The notes beneath the pieces were generated by a model that worked only from the letters and a program-made list of their open reading frames with translations, was not told the DNA's origin and searched no databases. A program made the translations under genes and the position numbers. Of a DNA stretch of 64,000 nt, positions 1-10,279 are shown one piece after another; the stretch's first letter is position 1; every line of letters starts with the position of its first letter. The stretch is from Mytilus galloprovincialis (Eukaryota; Mollusca; Bivalvia; Mytilida; Mytilidae), in the NCBI RefSeq assembly GCF_965363235.1, contig NC_134844.1, forward strand, positions 52,014,872 through 52,078,871, given 5' to 3'.

Positions 1-324
1 AGTACTAAACTTTGGAGTAAAAATAAATATCTCTATCAATGAATTAAACAAACCAATATCCATTTGATTTAACAGATATAAAGATAATATGTAGTTAACC
101 TGAATGTGAATAACAAAATAGGGAAATATAAAGTTAAGGGTTTTAAGCAAGGGAAATAACAATAATTTTTTGCCTAATAATCCTGCGCCACATCACAAAA
201 TTTTGCTGGTGCGTTGTTGTTCTCCTATCTTTTCGGGGTAAGGTAATAAATGTGTATACACGGGTTCACACATACACATATGTGTATTATATTTAAAGCA
301 TAAAATCAAAACTTTGATTAAACA
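1..324. other. AT-rich non-coding start of window
   Basis: I see no coding exon, RNA gene or recognisable mobile element here. It is probably the intron or flank upstream of the receptor 3' end at 1801-4290, whose earlier exons must lie left of the window. Confidence 0.5.
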
Positions 325-660
325 AATTGAAAAATCCTCAACACAAAAAAAAAAACATTTTCATTTTTGAGAAAAAAAAATTAAAGATGAAAATTCAACA
401 TTTTTCATTTTTCAATATTTCAAAGCAAATTGAAAAATGCTCCACATTGGAGCATTTTTCATTTTTCAATTTTTAAAGGCAAATTGAAAAATGCTCAACG
501 TTGGAGCATTTTTCATTTTTTGATTTTTGAAGGCAAATTGAAAAATGCTCCAGGTTGGAGCATTTTTCATTTTTCAATTTTTAAAGGCAAATTGAAAAAT
601 GCTCCACGTTTTAGCATTTTTCATTTTTCAATATTTTATGGCAAATTGAAAAATGCTTAA
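325..660. repeat. 54-bp satellite array with internal hairpin
   Basis: Near-identical 54-bp units begin at 427, 481, 535, 589 and 643, with degenerate units to the left from about 325. Each unit contains the inverted pair AAAAATGCTCCA / TGGAGCATTTTT, so every unit can fold into a hairpin. Because 54 is a multiple of three, a frame stays open for 76 codons as an 18-residue repeat. There is no sign that it is translated. Confidence 0.9.
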
Positions 661-1137
661 GGTTAGCAATTTCAATATTTTGTCCTTAAGAAGGAGATTG
701 AAATTTGTTTCTTTTCTAAAACAATCAAATTCAAATGTTTTAATTTATTCAAACTGTTGATAAGATGAAATCTTTTTAAGACAAACTTATCATTACTTTT
801 AATATTATCCTCGTGAAATTAAATAATGTAATGTCATGAAAATTACAAATTTCAATTCTCATAACGAAAATGATTTTTCAAAAGTGACTTCAACAGATGT
901 TTGTTACATTTATCAAACCAATTGATTTTAAAATTTGTAGGGTATTTTCAAAATCTATTTGTTCAGCTTAAAATGAAAAATGTTTGGCGTAAATATACAC
1001 GGTCTGTTATTTCATTGTTAATACTTTTTTTCTTGATGACAATTTAATTTGATCTTTCGCTTTATAAACAAATACCTTTATTTGGAATATTGTTCAAATC
1101 TATGGGTTCCATCATGTTATATGACGTTATGAAAAAG
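661..1137. other. AT-rich non-coding stretch
   Basis: Nothing recognisable on either strand. Confidence 0.4.
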
Positions 1138-1262
1138 ATCTGCCATAGATTTGGAGAAAACAAAAATCGGCTATAGATTTGATTTGTTTGACGTTTGTAA
1201 CGTCACATTTGCCATAAATTAGGAATCTGCCATAGATTTGAAACCCGCCATAGATTTGAGTC
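1138..1262. repeat. cluster of CCATAGATTTG-type short repeats
   Basis: Five copies of a short motif (GCCATAGATTTG and close variants) occur at about 1141, 1167, 1210, 1229 and 1247, all in the same orientation with irregular spacing. I cannot assign a function. They could be a degraded short tandem repeat or clustered binding sites. Confidence 0.6.
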
Positions 1263-1499
1263 CTACCTATATAAGAGAGATAAATGTTATAGAACAGCCA
1301 TTGCATAACAATAAAATACAAGAAAATGGCCAACATAAAAACATTATTATTTTAATCATATTGTGTCATAGATCCAATTTATTCGTTCAGTGTATGTTTT
1401 CTTTTTGTAAATATGTTTCTTTAATTGAGTTTAACCATTTATAGTTTGCTGTTCGGTGTGAGAGAAGCCTGGTGTTAAAGGTCGTTCTTTGACCTTTGA

Positions 1500-1800
1500 C
1501 ATTGTGTCTTGGGTTAAGATTTGGCACTCTTATCACATCTTATTATTTATAGTTCCATACAAAACAATAAGTTAAGTGTGATCATTATGCAACTATCTTA
1601 CAGATTTCTTTCATATTGGATTACTTTTTACACATTGTGTCTTAAACGTTTGATAGATAGACTCATCAAAGATACCTGGATTGAAATTTTGTATTAGTGA
1701 CAGGCGCGCGTTTGGAGATTTGACATTCATACCACATCTTCTTATGTCTAATTAAATAGAAAATCAGTTTAGTTTTGATCATTATAAAACTATCTTGCAG
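1500..1800 (+). repeat. local duplication of intron end and splice acceptor
   Basis: About 100 bp ending at the acceptor AG at 1602-1603 is repeated, diverged, ending at the acceptor AG at 1799-1800, which is 197 bp further on. Both copies carry GATCATTAT, CAACTATCTT- or AAACTATCTT-type tracts and an exon start ATTT..TCATATTGGATT or similar. The first copy runs into stop codons (TGA) soon after the acceptor, so it is a dead duplicate of the transmembrane exon that starts at 1801. Confidence 0.65.
1604..1660 (+). pseudogene. dead duplicate of the transmembrane exon
   Basis: This follows a good acceptor (ATCTTACAG) and starts like the functional exon 197 bp downstream (D-x-x-x-I-G-L-..). It loses the hydrophobic reading frame and hits TGA within about 17 codons. 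It has no matching donor. It is most simply a local duplication product. Confidence 0.5.
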
Positions 1801-4290
1801 ATTTAATTCGTATTGGATTGATAGCTGTATCAAGTCTGACATTTCTAGTGGTTCTTGCAATAATTATTGTGTGCATAAGGTTTGTATAATATGATCATTT
1901 TATAAGATATTATACACTTAAATGGTTTTAGTAAACGACTCTACTGTATATTAACAGTTAAAACATATAGGTATTTTAATTCTAGCTAATTAGTAAGGGC
2001 TTATAAAGTCATGTATATATGGATTTGAAAACTAGTAAACTGTACGATAAAAAGGTATATCAAAAATGCCGAACTCCTATGTAAATTCAAAAAAACAAAG
2101 TCCACAATAACCGATAAAACGAAGTTCTGACGTGGTACAAGAAATGTTGAAGAAAATTATAGTTTAAACTTGACGAACTGCAAACGAACTACACAAAGGT
2201 AGTCGCTGGATTATGAAACTTGCACATGTTTCAATAGAGATCTATTCCAAAATCTATTATTACTTAGGTGTGTGACAAAACGGATAATTATTTCAGATAG
2301 TAAGAATGAATATACTAAATGATAGAGTAAAATGTATTGTGAAAATAAATATGTGATACGATTGCCAATGGAATACTTCTAAATGACATTATAGAATTTA
2401 GCATCAATGAGCAAAACCCATACCTTATATTGATCTATAAAATGAGTAGTATATAATTGAGAAACCGTATCACTGTCAGTAGCAACCGATATATTCGGTT
2501 TTATATACAATACAACGAGAAGACATAAATAATAAAGAGGACAATACAACAATACTACTCACAGAGTAACCGACAATACCTGAATCAAACTAAAAACGAA
2601 CAGACATTCATCAGACTACAAACTTTACCCAGTAATCTAAAGAATGAGCAACATAAACCCCACTGAAAAAGCTTGATGAGCGAACCAATCTTTGACCTTC
2701 CACGAGCTTGTATATCCGCACATATACATATATCTTTTGTGTGATAATGTCACTTGTTGTGTGTCCCTTATTATTTTCAATTGTTGATGAAACGGAAATT
2801 TTGATAAAATTGCTTAATAGAACGAATAGGGAAAAGTATATAATCAATATCCACACCACGTTGACTAGAAAGGTACTCTCGATCTTGTTTCTTTTTCAAC
2901 GTTCATGCCTGGACTAAAGCGTGTTGTTATTTTTGTTTGTGTTTATTTTTTTAGTCATTATTTGTTTTTAAATACAATATTCTTCATATCGTCCATTTAT
3001 AGTATTTTCTCAAGGAGCACAGAAAGTTAAAAAAAAAAGTAAAATCGCAAAACAACCAAACTCTGAGGAAAATTCAAAACGGAAAGTCCCTAATAAAATG
3101 GCAAAATCAAAATCTCAATCACATCAAACGAATGGATAACAACTGTCATATACCTGATTTGGTACAGGCATTTTCTTATATGTAGAAAATGGTGGACTGA
3201 ACCTGGTTTTATAGCTAGCATAATCTCTCACTTGTATAAAAATCCATTATATTGACAACGATGTGGGTACAAAACAAACAGACATCAAAGGTAAAAATAT
3301 TAAAATAGGGGTACAGCAGTCAACATTGTGTTTTAATCTTAATCACTATAAAAACAAACGAAATATGTAACAAAGAAACAAATAAAACACAAATGAAAAA
3401 TAAAAATACAAGAATTTATCAAAAAGAAACAAATGTATACCATAACACGTTATATAGATGATAAACAACGTCAGTGCTCAGAATCTAAACTTCAAGACCA
3501 TCGGGTATTATTTTTAAAGTTGATATAGAATATAAAACAAGGACTTGGTATCTTGCGATGATTTTTTTTTTTTTTTTAAAGGTTGAGACGTTCTTTGACA
3601 TTCCCTTGTTTCATCAACTTTCTGTTCAGACACTGAGTCTGAGTAGCAGCTACAAGCTCTTGAATACCAAATAAGTTCTGAAATGTATATTCCATACGCA
3701 GGTGAAGTTGATATATTGCTACTAAGGTGGGGGGGATTGATTACTTAAAATATTAAAAAGAATTATGCAAAGTGATGCTATTCTCAATTAAAAGATTTTG
3801 ATTTTACTGTTTTGTTTTTTGTTTCGTTTTTTTTTTTTATCCCAAATGAATCAGGCTTATTTTGAGCTTCACAAGCTTTTGGTTGTATTACACTTACACG
3901 TGACATGTGTCCTGAATCAATAAATCTAAATGCAAATTATATTTCATACGTTTTGTCAATTGTAGAATGAAGAAACTACCTTCAAATTCTCAAAATCATT
4001 CAGCGCCTGGAAAGGATGTGGTTTATGCAAAGGTTGAAAAGTCAATTAATCGAAAAGGAAGCACCAATCAAACAGCAGTGCCCTCTACATCAGAGGACAC
4101 ATACGATCATATAGACCATCGTCTTAATCGAGAAAACCCAGACGGAAGTACGTATGACACAATGCAGAATGTAAGAATTGACGAAGAAAATGAATACGAA
4201 TTTTCAAACGAATCAGAAATAGGAGAGAACTTGTTTATTTGCGATTCCATGGGTTACAGTCAAGTCAGTGAGGTTGTTGACACATCATAA
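1801..4290 (+). CDS. 3' end of a lectin-receptor-family membrane protein (transmembrane and cytoplasmic-tail exons)
   Basis: Two exons are seen: 1801-1879 (phase 1 in, phase 2 out) and 3966-4290 (phase 2 in, stop at 4288-4290). The first encodes a hydrophobic transmembrane segment (..GLIAVSSLTFLVVLAIIIVC) and ends after the codon start AG, which the next exon completes as Arg. The tail is about 107 residues, acidic and Ser/Asn-rich. It carries five tyrosine sites: VVYAKV, which fits the ITIM consensus (V-x-Y-x-x-V); TYDHI; TYDTM, a YxxM PI3-kinase-type site; NEYEF; and GYSQV. The exon phases and the Y-D-H-I / Y-D-T motifs match the complete paralogue at 10280-18760, so the missing extracellular exons should lie left of the window. 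This is probably a type I plasma-membrane receptor that signals by tyrosine phosphorylation. The ligand is unknown. Confidence 0.75.
2330..2430 (+). repeat. degraded copy of repeat family A (GATTGCCAATG..)
   Basis: GATACGATTGCCAATGGA followed later by ATCAATGAGCAAA..CCATACC resembles the better copies at 14083-14200 and 9605-9720. It is strongly diverged and lies in the intron of the left receptor gene. Confidence 0.45.
3025..3480 (+). repeat. dispersed repeat family B
   Basis: Hallmark segments are CAAAACGGAAAGTCCCTAAT, CATCAAACGAATGGATAACA, GGTACAGGCATTTTCTTATA and AACCTGGTTTTATAGCTAGC. The same order occurs at 20880-21180, 32860-33600 and 34870-35156 (+), and reversed at 10985-11275 and 39445-39575. 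It is non-coding and looks like a SINE- or MITE-derived mussel repeat. No clear ends or target duplications were identified. Confidence 0.75.
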
Positions 4291-4925
4291 AGTAAAGACT
4301 TATAAACTGAGTTTAATTATTGAATGTAGTATTAAATTGCTTTGGATGATATCCCTATCTTGTGATAGAAAAAAAATATTTACTGTTTATTATATTATAG
4401 TAATTTCAAGAGTTGTAAGCAATTTGTTCTTTCTTTGGATGTCAATAAGAAAAACAAGTATCTTTAAAGATTTGATTCAATTTATGAACCATATCAATTT
4501 AGAGATTATTCCATTGAATGAATTGTATTTTCTTTTTATTCAAGTAAATACGAATGTATATCAGAATATTATTCATTATGTACATATATCAGTTGTGTTG
4601 ATTAACAGTACTAATGTCACAGGCAGAGGGCATGTCTATCTATAGAATGAATATGTCATATGTTATAAGCAAACACTTATATGAACCCAAACAGACGAAT
4701 TCATATGTAGTTCTAAAAATTAGTTTGAAGTATTTACATGCTCTGCAATCGATTTTAAGAGTATGTTCCCGTCTTACAGAAATTTCTGGGAATATGTCAT
4801 GTCAAGACGTCTATTACAGAACGAATGAAAAAATATATGCTGTACAATGATCAGAACTGTTTGATACATAATTCCTCCGTTTACAAATAACTAACAAAAT
4901 GATAAATTAGCTGCAAAAATAAAAT
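4291..4925 (+). other. 3' UTR of the left receptor gene
   Basis: AT-rich sequence after the stop at 4288-4290. An AATAAA signal at about 4918-4923 could end the transcript. Open frames here are short and lack coding character. Confidence 0.5.
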
Positions 4926-7195
4926 TTAATTTGGTATGTTTATGGGACAAGTTAGCCACATATAATAACAGGCTTTCAGGTACACTGTATAGGTGAAGGA
5001 ACTTGAAGGTTATAATTAACATGGTTAAATTATATGAAACATATATTAATGACTGTCACTTTTGTGAAATACATAATATTCTAAAACGCGTAAAGATTAC
5101 TTCTGATGAAAATCTATTTAAATTTGTGTCTCCAAGAACAATTAATAAAAACAACGGGGTTTTTATAATAAGTAAAAGATGGTTTTTTTTTATAGAGAAT
5201 AGACTCATAAGGGTAAAACATATTTAGCGCTAAAACAGAGCTTTGCACGGAACAATATCTTTTCGAAATTAAAGCAGGGTTGTGAATTGAAGTGAATAAC
5301 ATACATCCAATCCCATCGAAACAACGAGATTGAGAAACATACCGATAAATGAGACATTTCGTCCGATTTGTTATCTTTTCTTCGAGATTCTTACCACGAT
5401 GTACTATGCGCAAACCTTTAAAATCATGTTATATTGAATGAATAATATAATATGCAAACGTGGAAAGGGTGGTTGATGTCCCAAAATTTTAACTAAATTT
5501 AAATGTTATATATATATATAACGCCTTTATTCATGATAATGTAGTTTAATTCACCACCTATATCATGTATTACATGTATGTGCAGTTATCTATTTTGTAA
5601 CATATAATCCCGTTACACAGTCTTGTCTGGTTGGGATTCCTAATAAATTATATAACTATCTGTTTCACATTGGGTTTTTTCTCTAGTATCTTTTGTAATG
5701 ATAAAATATGTACAACTTTCAAAATAAAAGTACCATATATCTTTTTCTCATTTTAGATTAAAAATTAAAATGTTAGTTAATGAATGTGAAATAGAATTTT
5801 TACAGTAAAACATATTATTTTTGAATATATTGCCTTAAATTCGGAGATCATCTTGTTAAGTTTATATAATGGCGTCAAGGCTAAATTACACCCGAAATGC
5901 TGAAACATTTTTCATGCTATGTCAATTGTTGAATTTTGACCCTTTGTAATTTGGATATACGTACGTTTTAGTGTGTCACAAATCAAATATGACAATTTCG
6001 GTGAACATTCATTTGACAGTTAATGCCCTTTAAAAAAAACAAATTAGGTTAAAATCGTCTCTGCTGTTACAGACTTAGGTATCATTGAATTGGTTCGATC
6101 ATGCCGAAAGTCAAATACCTCATTAAGTGGAACATAAAATAATGAGCAAGATATTGTAGACTAGATAAATGAATTTAAAACATCCATTAAATACTTTAAA
6201 ATACAATATTTTCATTTGAAGGAACTTTGTGGCCTATGTAGCTTTTATTCCTATTATTGAAAAATTTATAAAAAAAAAGGAAAATAAGGGAGAAAATGCA
6301 TTTTATTTAATTTAAATTTGGTTATTTATTCATTGTTTTTATTTTTTTATTAGTTTGTTTTCTGTTGGTTTTTTTTTTTTTTTTGTTTTTTTTTTTTTTC
6401 GTAGGGCAGGGGTCACTAAATGTTTTTCCAACAAACAGGTTTTTTTATTTTTATTTTAATTACAATAAAGGTTGTACATTTCTATGTTAAACATTGTCGG
6501 AATATCCGTAAAGTTATAAATCGCATGTAATACAATAAAGTTAACTACTTATATTCGCCATAATCGCAAAGGTGTACGCACGAAGACCATATGAATCACA
6601 TGTTTTCTGAATAAATTATATATTTAAACCTTGATCTTTTTTACAGGTAAATTTCATCTCTCATGTATTATTCCGGACACGAGAAAAAGTACATGTGAAC
6701 ATTGTTTAAGCATATGATTATCAAACATTATAACCTGCAAATAACATATAGGCCTAGTGTAAATCTTATAGGTTTATGAGTGTACATCTAAGTGATGATA
6801 AAAAGACGGATGTAGCTGTCAATATGTAAAGTATTATGTGAAAGTGGTACTTTCTCAATTGCTTCCGTAGTAATGACAAGTATTGATAGTTCAACGATTG
6901 TGTGTCGTTTATATTGTAATTTGTGAGCCATGTTTGCCCATTAAAGATGTAACGAGTCATGAATTTTTTGTGGAGCCTCACTATTTTCTGTGTATATATA
7001 GTTGATTCTGAAGGTAAGTCTTGACGATGTAAATGCATGATATGTAATGTCTTAACCTTCGTGGAATCTTGTCATATATTCCTCCAACTTAATATCTTAG
7101 GCTACATGTATTTGTATTTCTCCCCCCTGTTCACACTATTTCAAAGGGATTACTGTCGATGGAACCACTCATACAGATAAAGAGTAGTGATTTTT
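4926..7195. other. intergenic, no recognisable feature
   Basis: AT-rich with long T runs (about 6370-6400) and scattered short open frames on both strands. No lectin-type exons, splice-flanked coding segments or known repeats were recognised. Confidence 0.4.
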
Positions 7196-7199
7196 AAAA

Positions 7200-9040
7200 T
7201 AAAGCGATGTAGGTGTTAATTCTAGCTTGTAGCCCTGAAGATGATAAGTGTAGCATCTAGCGCTAATGATTTTAAGTCCAGCGTTTAGCGCTTAATATGT
7301 TAAGTTTAGTGTCGCATCCAACGCTGGAAATACAAAATCCTACGCTGTAGATGTAAACTAAATCGCTGAAAATGTGCCTTTCAGCGATGTTGATATATGA
7401 TAAAAATAATATTCAAGCGCTATAAATATAAAATCAACCGTCTACCGCTGAAGATGCAAACTCCGACTCTGGAACTGTGCTAAAATATTTAGACAACAGT
7501 GCTGAAAATGAATAACCTAACGCTGTATTTATATTAAAAACATTCCTCTTTACATCTCCAAAGCTACACTGTACATCTCTAGAGGCTAATCTTACATCTA
7601 CATGGCTTTACTTTATATCTTTATCGCCATCCCTTAATCTACAGTACTAAATTATTTATATATAGTTAATACCATGTAGATATTGCGCTAAACTTTCTTA
7701 AGCTGGGGTCACACATTCACGATTTTTACTGCCGTCCTTGACAGGACCATTCCCGTTTAACATTTGTCAAAAGTCTGATAAAGATCCTGTGAATTGTTAA
7801 TGAAAATTCAAACTTTAATTAAAATTTGTAAAATAAATAATTTAATCACGACAACAATCAGATATTGTTCAGGAAGCGTCAATATTCAACCGTTTCCAAG
7901 CGAATTTTTCCCGGTAATCCCGTTCTCAATCCGCTTCTGATCCAATTTGTATTTTTCGCCTGGTAAAATTCGACCGAGTCTGTCACGACTGCGTCCCGAT
8001 TCTACCGAATGTAATCCGACAGAGATCATACAGTGACCAGACAGTGGACCGACGCTGACGGAAGTTATCCGTTTGAAAACTGTGGGCGTACTCGGGATGA
8101 TCAGGTAATGTCGGAACGTAATCCTATCACGGTCCATTCTATCGCATTTCAAACGGCTTTGTCTGGTCTCAGCCGTATTGTATTCTGTAATTGTCACGAC
8201 TCTGACGTGGGTGTTATTGACGAATTTCGTATTAATAACGGGACTGTTTCGGAACGGTTTTGGCAAAAACGGTTCGTAATCGACCAGATCTGGATGCAAT
8301 CTGGACTCAATCGACAGAAAAACAGCAAAGAAAATTTCTCAAGATCATTCCCGTTCTACAGGACACCGTACAGAATACACAGAACATTGTTAGGATTTTG
8401 ATCCGATACAGCAGAGTCTGTCACGACATAGGCACGATTGTAATCCGACTAGACAAAATCGGCTGAGTTTCCCCGAATGTTACGGGATGCACCTAACTGT
8501 TGGGGTGCTTCGCCGAACTATTCAGACCCTTCCCGACCCGTAGGAATCTGATACGAACTTAAACGACTGAGGATAGTAATCCGACTTTTTCTCTTTTCGT
8601 GTCGTATTGCTGTCTGATCTCAAACGGGAGCAATCATCGGCAATGTGTGAACCCCGCATTATGCAGTACTTGACCTTTTACTCTCTCCAGCACTGGTTTT
8701 GCGATCTACAATGCTAGACATGCCATTTTTGGACTTTGTTGCACATGATTTTAAATCCCCAGATTATTTAGATTAACAGCTTATGCTATATGTCTTCAGC
8801 TATCTACTTTATAACTACGGCTCTCGAATTTACATGTTAATGTTAATACAAAATCAATAAAATATGGGGTGAGATGTTTATCGCTATATGTTTTAATATG
8901 TCTACAGTGTAGTAGTGGTTTGGTGTAGATTTTCGGTGGATATCTCTATATCTTCCTCTCTACTTTATTTCTACATGGTTGACTTTTAAAACATCATAAA
9001 CGCTGGGTGTTTCGTCATAAGCGCTTGACATTCAGGGTGT
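7200..9040. repeat. inverted short-repeat arrays around an inserted MITE
   Basis: From about 7210 to 7545 there are many imperfect copies of a roughly 25-30 bp unit with GCGCT / CGCTGAAAATG / CGCTGTAGATGTAAA. From about 7545 to 7680, and again about 8690-9040, the same motifs appear in the opposite orientation (TTACATCTACA.., TCTACAGTGTAG). The array therefore reads as a large inverted structure interrupted by the element at 7700-8660. Confidence 0.55.
7700..8660. mobile_element. MITE-like element with GGGGTCACACATT terminal inverted repeats
   Basis: The left end AAGCTGGGGTCACACATTC and the right end (read reversed) AATGCGGGGTTCACACATT are inverted copies. The 0.95-kb interior is less AT-rich than its surroundings and contains recurring words such as GTCACGACT and GTAATCCGAC. 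It has no credible transposase; the overlapping open frames of up to 137 codons on both strands do not resemble one. I could not fix a target-site duplication. Confidence 0.6.
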
Positions 9041-9604
9041 ACTAAGTTGAAATTAAATGAATTAAAAATGTATACCTAAAGTTATTAGAACAATACTCAA
9101 GGAAAAAAATAAGCTGAAATATTGATAGGTTATGTAGCTCCTTATCGAGATATTTAATTTTCTAAAAATGGTTAGGAAAGGCTGACTCTGACTTTTACTT
9201 TATACTTTTATTCATGTTTGACAAATGTTTAACATAAAATCTAAAAACCTTACTTTAAATCTTTAGCTAACGTTTATAAATTATATTGTATAACCATTGC
9301 ATTTATAAGAAATACATGGAAAACATACTATCATTTCCTTAAAATTGTTATATTTAAGATGATAAATTGAAAGATGAAAGCACGTCTTCTAAAAAGACAA
9401 ATAAATGTATCATACATCTGTCATATAAACATTTATCTTCTTTTAATATATCTATATAAAATGTTACGCCAATAATACTCTTGTAGTCAACACTTATATT
9501 TTGACAGGAAAGATCATCAATACGTTCTGTTTCTGTAAATTTATTGATTGTTTAATGGTAAATTATTCAATTCATTTATATCTCATATTCCCAAGGAAAG
9601 TTAG

Positions 9605-9720
9605 CCATTATATAAGAGATGACCTTAAGGCCGTACGGTGACCTATAGTTGTTAATGTCTGTGTCATTTTGGTCTCTTGTTGATAGTTGTCTCATTGGCA
9701 ATCATACCACATCTTCTTTT
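9605..9720 (-). repeat. dispersed repeat family A
   Basis: Reverse copy of the GAAGATGTGGTATGATTGCC .. CTATAGGTCACCGTACGGCC repeat, well preserved here. Other copies are at 14083-14200, 15066-15260, 22131-22350 and 26645-26830. Confidence 0.8.
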
Positions 9721-9811
9721 TTATATATTAAGCCGTATTACAGATTTTTGATATCAGTGCTCTTCAACATCGTATTTCATTCAGCCTTCTAACTGGTTAA
9801 TTAGTGCACCA

Positions 9812-9850
9812 CTAATGAGTCTAATGTAGACAAAATGCGCGTTTGACACA
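9812..9850 (+). ncRNA. degenerate hammerhead-ribozyme-like core
   Basis: CTAATGA, then a GTCTA/TAGAC stem, then AAAATGCGCGTTTGACAC. This matches the mussel hammerhead consensus (CTGATGA-stem II-GAAAC-GCGCGTCTGGC) with mutations in both core blocks, so it is a dead copy of the retroelement discussed at 58526-59213. Confidence 0.5.
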
Positions 9851-10279
9851 ATAAATTATAAGCGTGGATTGTTAGATAAATGTATTCATCTATATATAAC
9901 CTTCTTTGGTGACTGAAAATTAAATTGGATATTTTATTATTTGGTAAAGAGTGGAATTTATGTCCTGATCCTTAAATTTATTGTTTGAAAACGGAAGAAA
10001 GCAACTGATTCTTCATATTTGATTTTACGTATTAGTTCGACGCATGCGTTCTTGCTTTTCTGGTTTATTTACTTCTTCCAAAAGGTTATTGTTTGGTTAA
10101 AGTTTAAAAGATATAAGTTTCCAATCGAAAGTGTCTGGGTCTTTTTAAAGGTCATAGTTGTAAAGTTTTTATTAAGAACACGCAGAATTAAACATTAATT
10201 CGAATAAGTCCAATTTTCTCTATAACATTTCATGACTTTTATCGTCTAGGGTTTAATAAACGTTGTAAATCCTTTACAG
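9851..10279. other. flank upstream of the complete receptor gene
   Basis: The receptor's first visible exon needs an upstream exon ending in phase 1 with a signal peptide. I looked between 9000 and 10280. The only short ATG-led candidate, at about 10044, ends in the wrong phase. The start therefore remains unplaced. Confidence 0.35.

Noticed and set aside
430..660. 76-codon open frame
   Set aside because: It is the 54-bp satellite read in frame; the open frame follows from the period, not from coding selection.
427..660. CRISPR-like array
   Set aside because: The units are contiguous with no unique spacers, and the genome is animal.
7886..8466. Overlapping open frames up to 137 codons on both strands
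   Set aside because: They lie inside a MITE with recurring non-coding words and share no motif with a known protein; opposite-strand overlap suggests a compositional effect.
10021..10090. Short ATG-led segment as signal-peptide exon of the lectin receptor
   Set aside because: Its possible donor leaves phase 2, whereas the next exon needs phase 1, and the hydrophobic stretch is poor.
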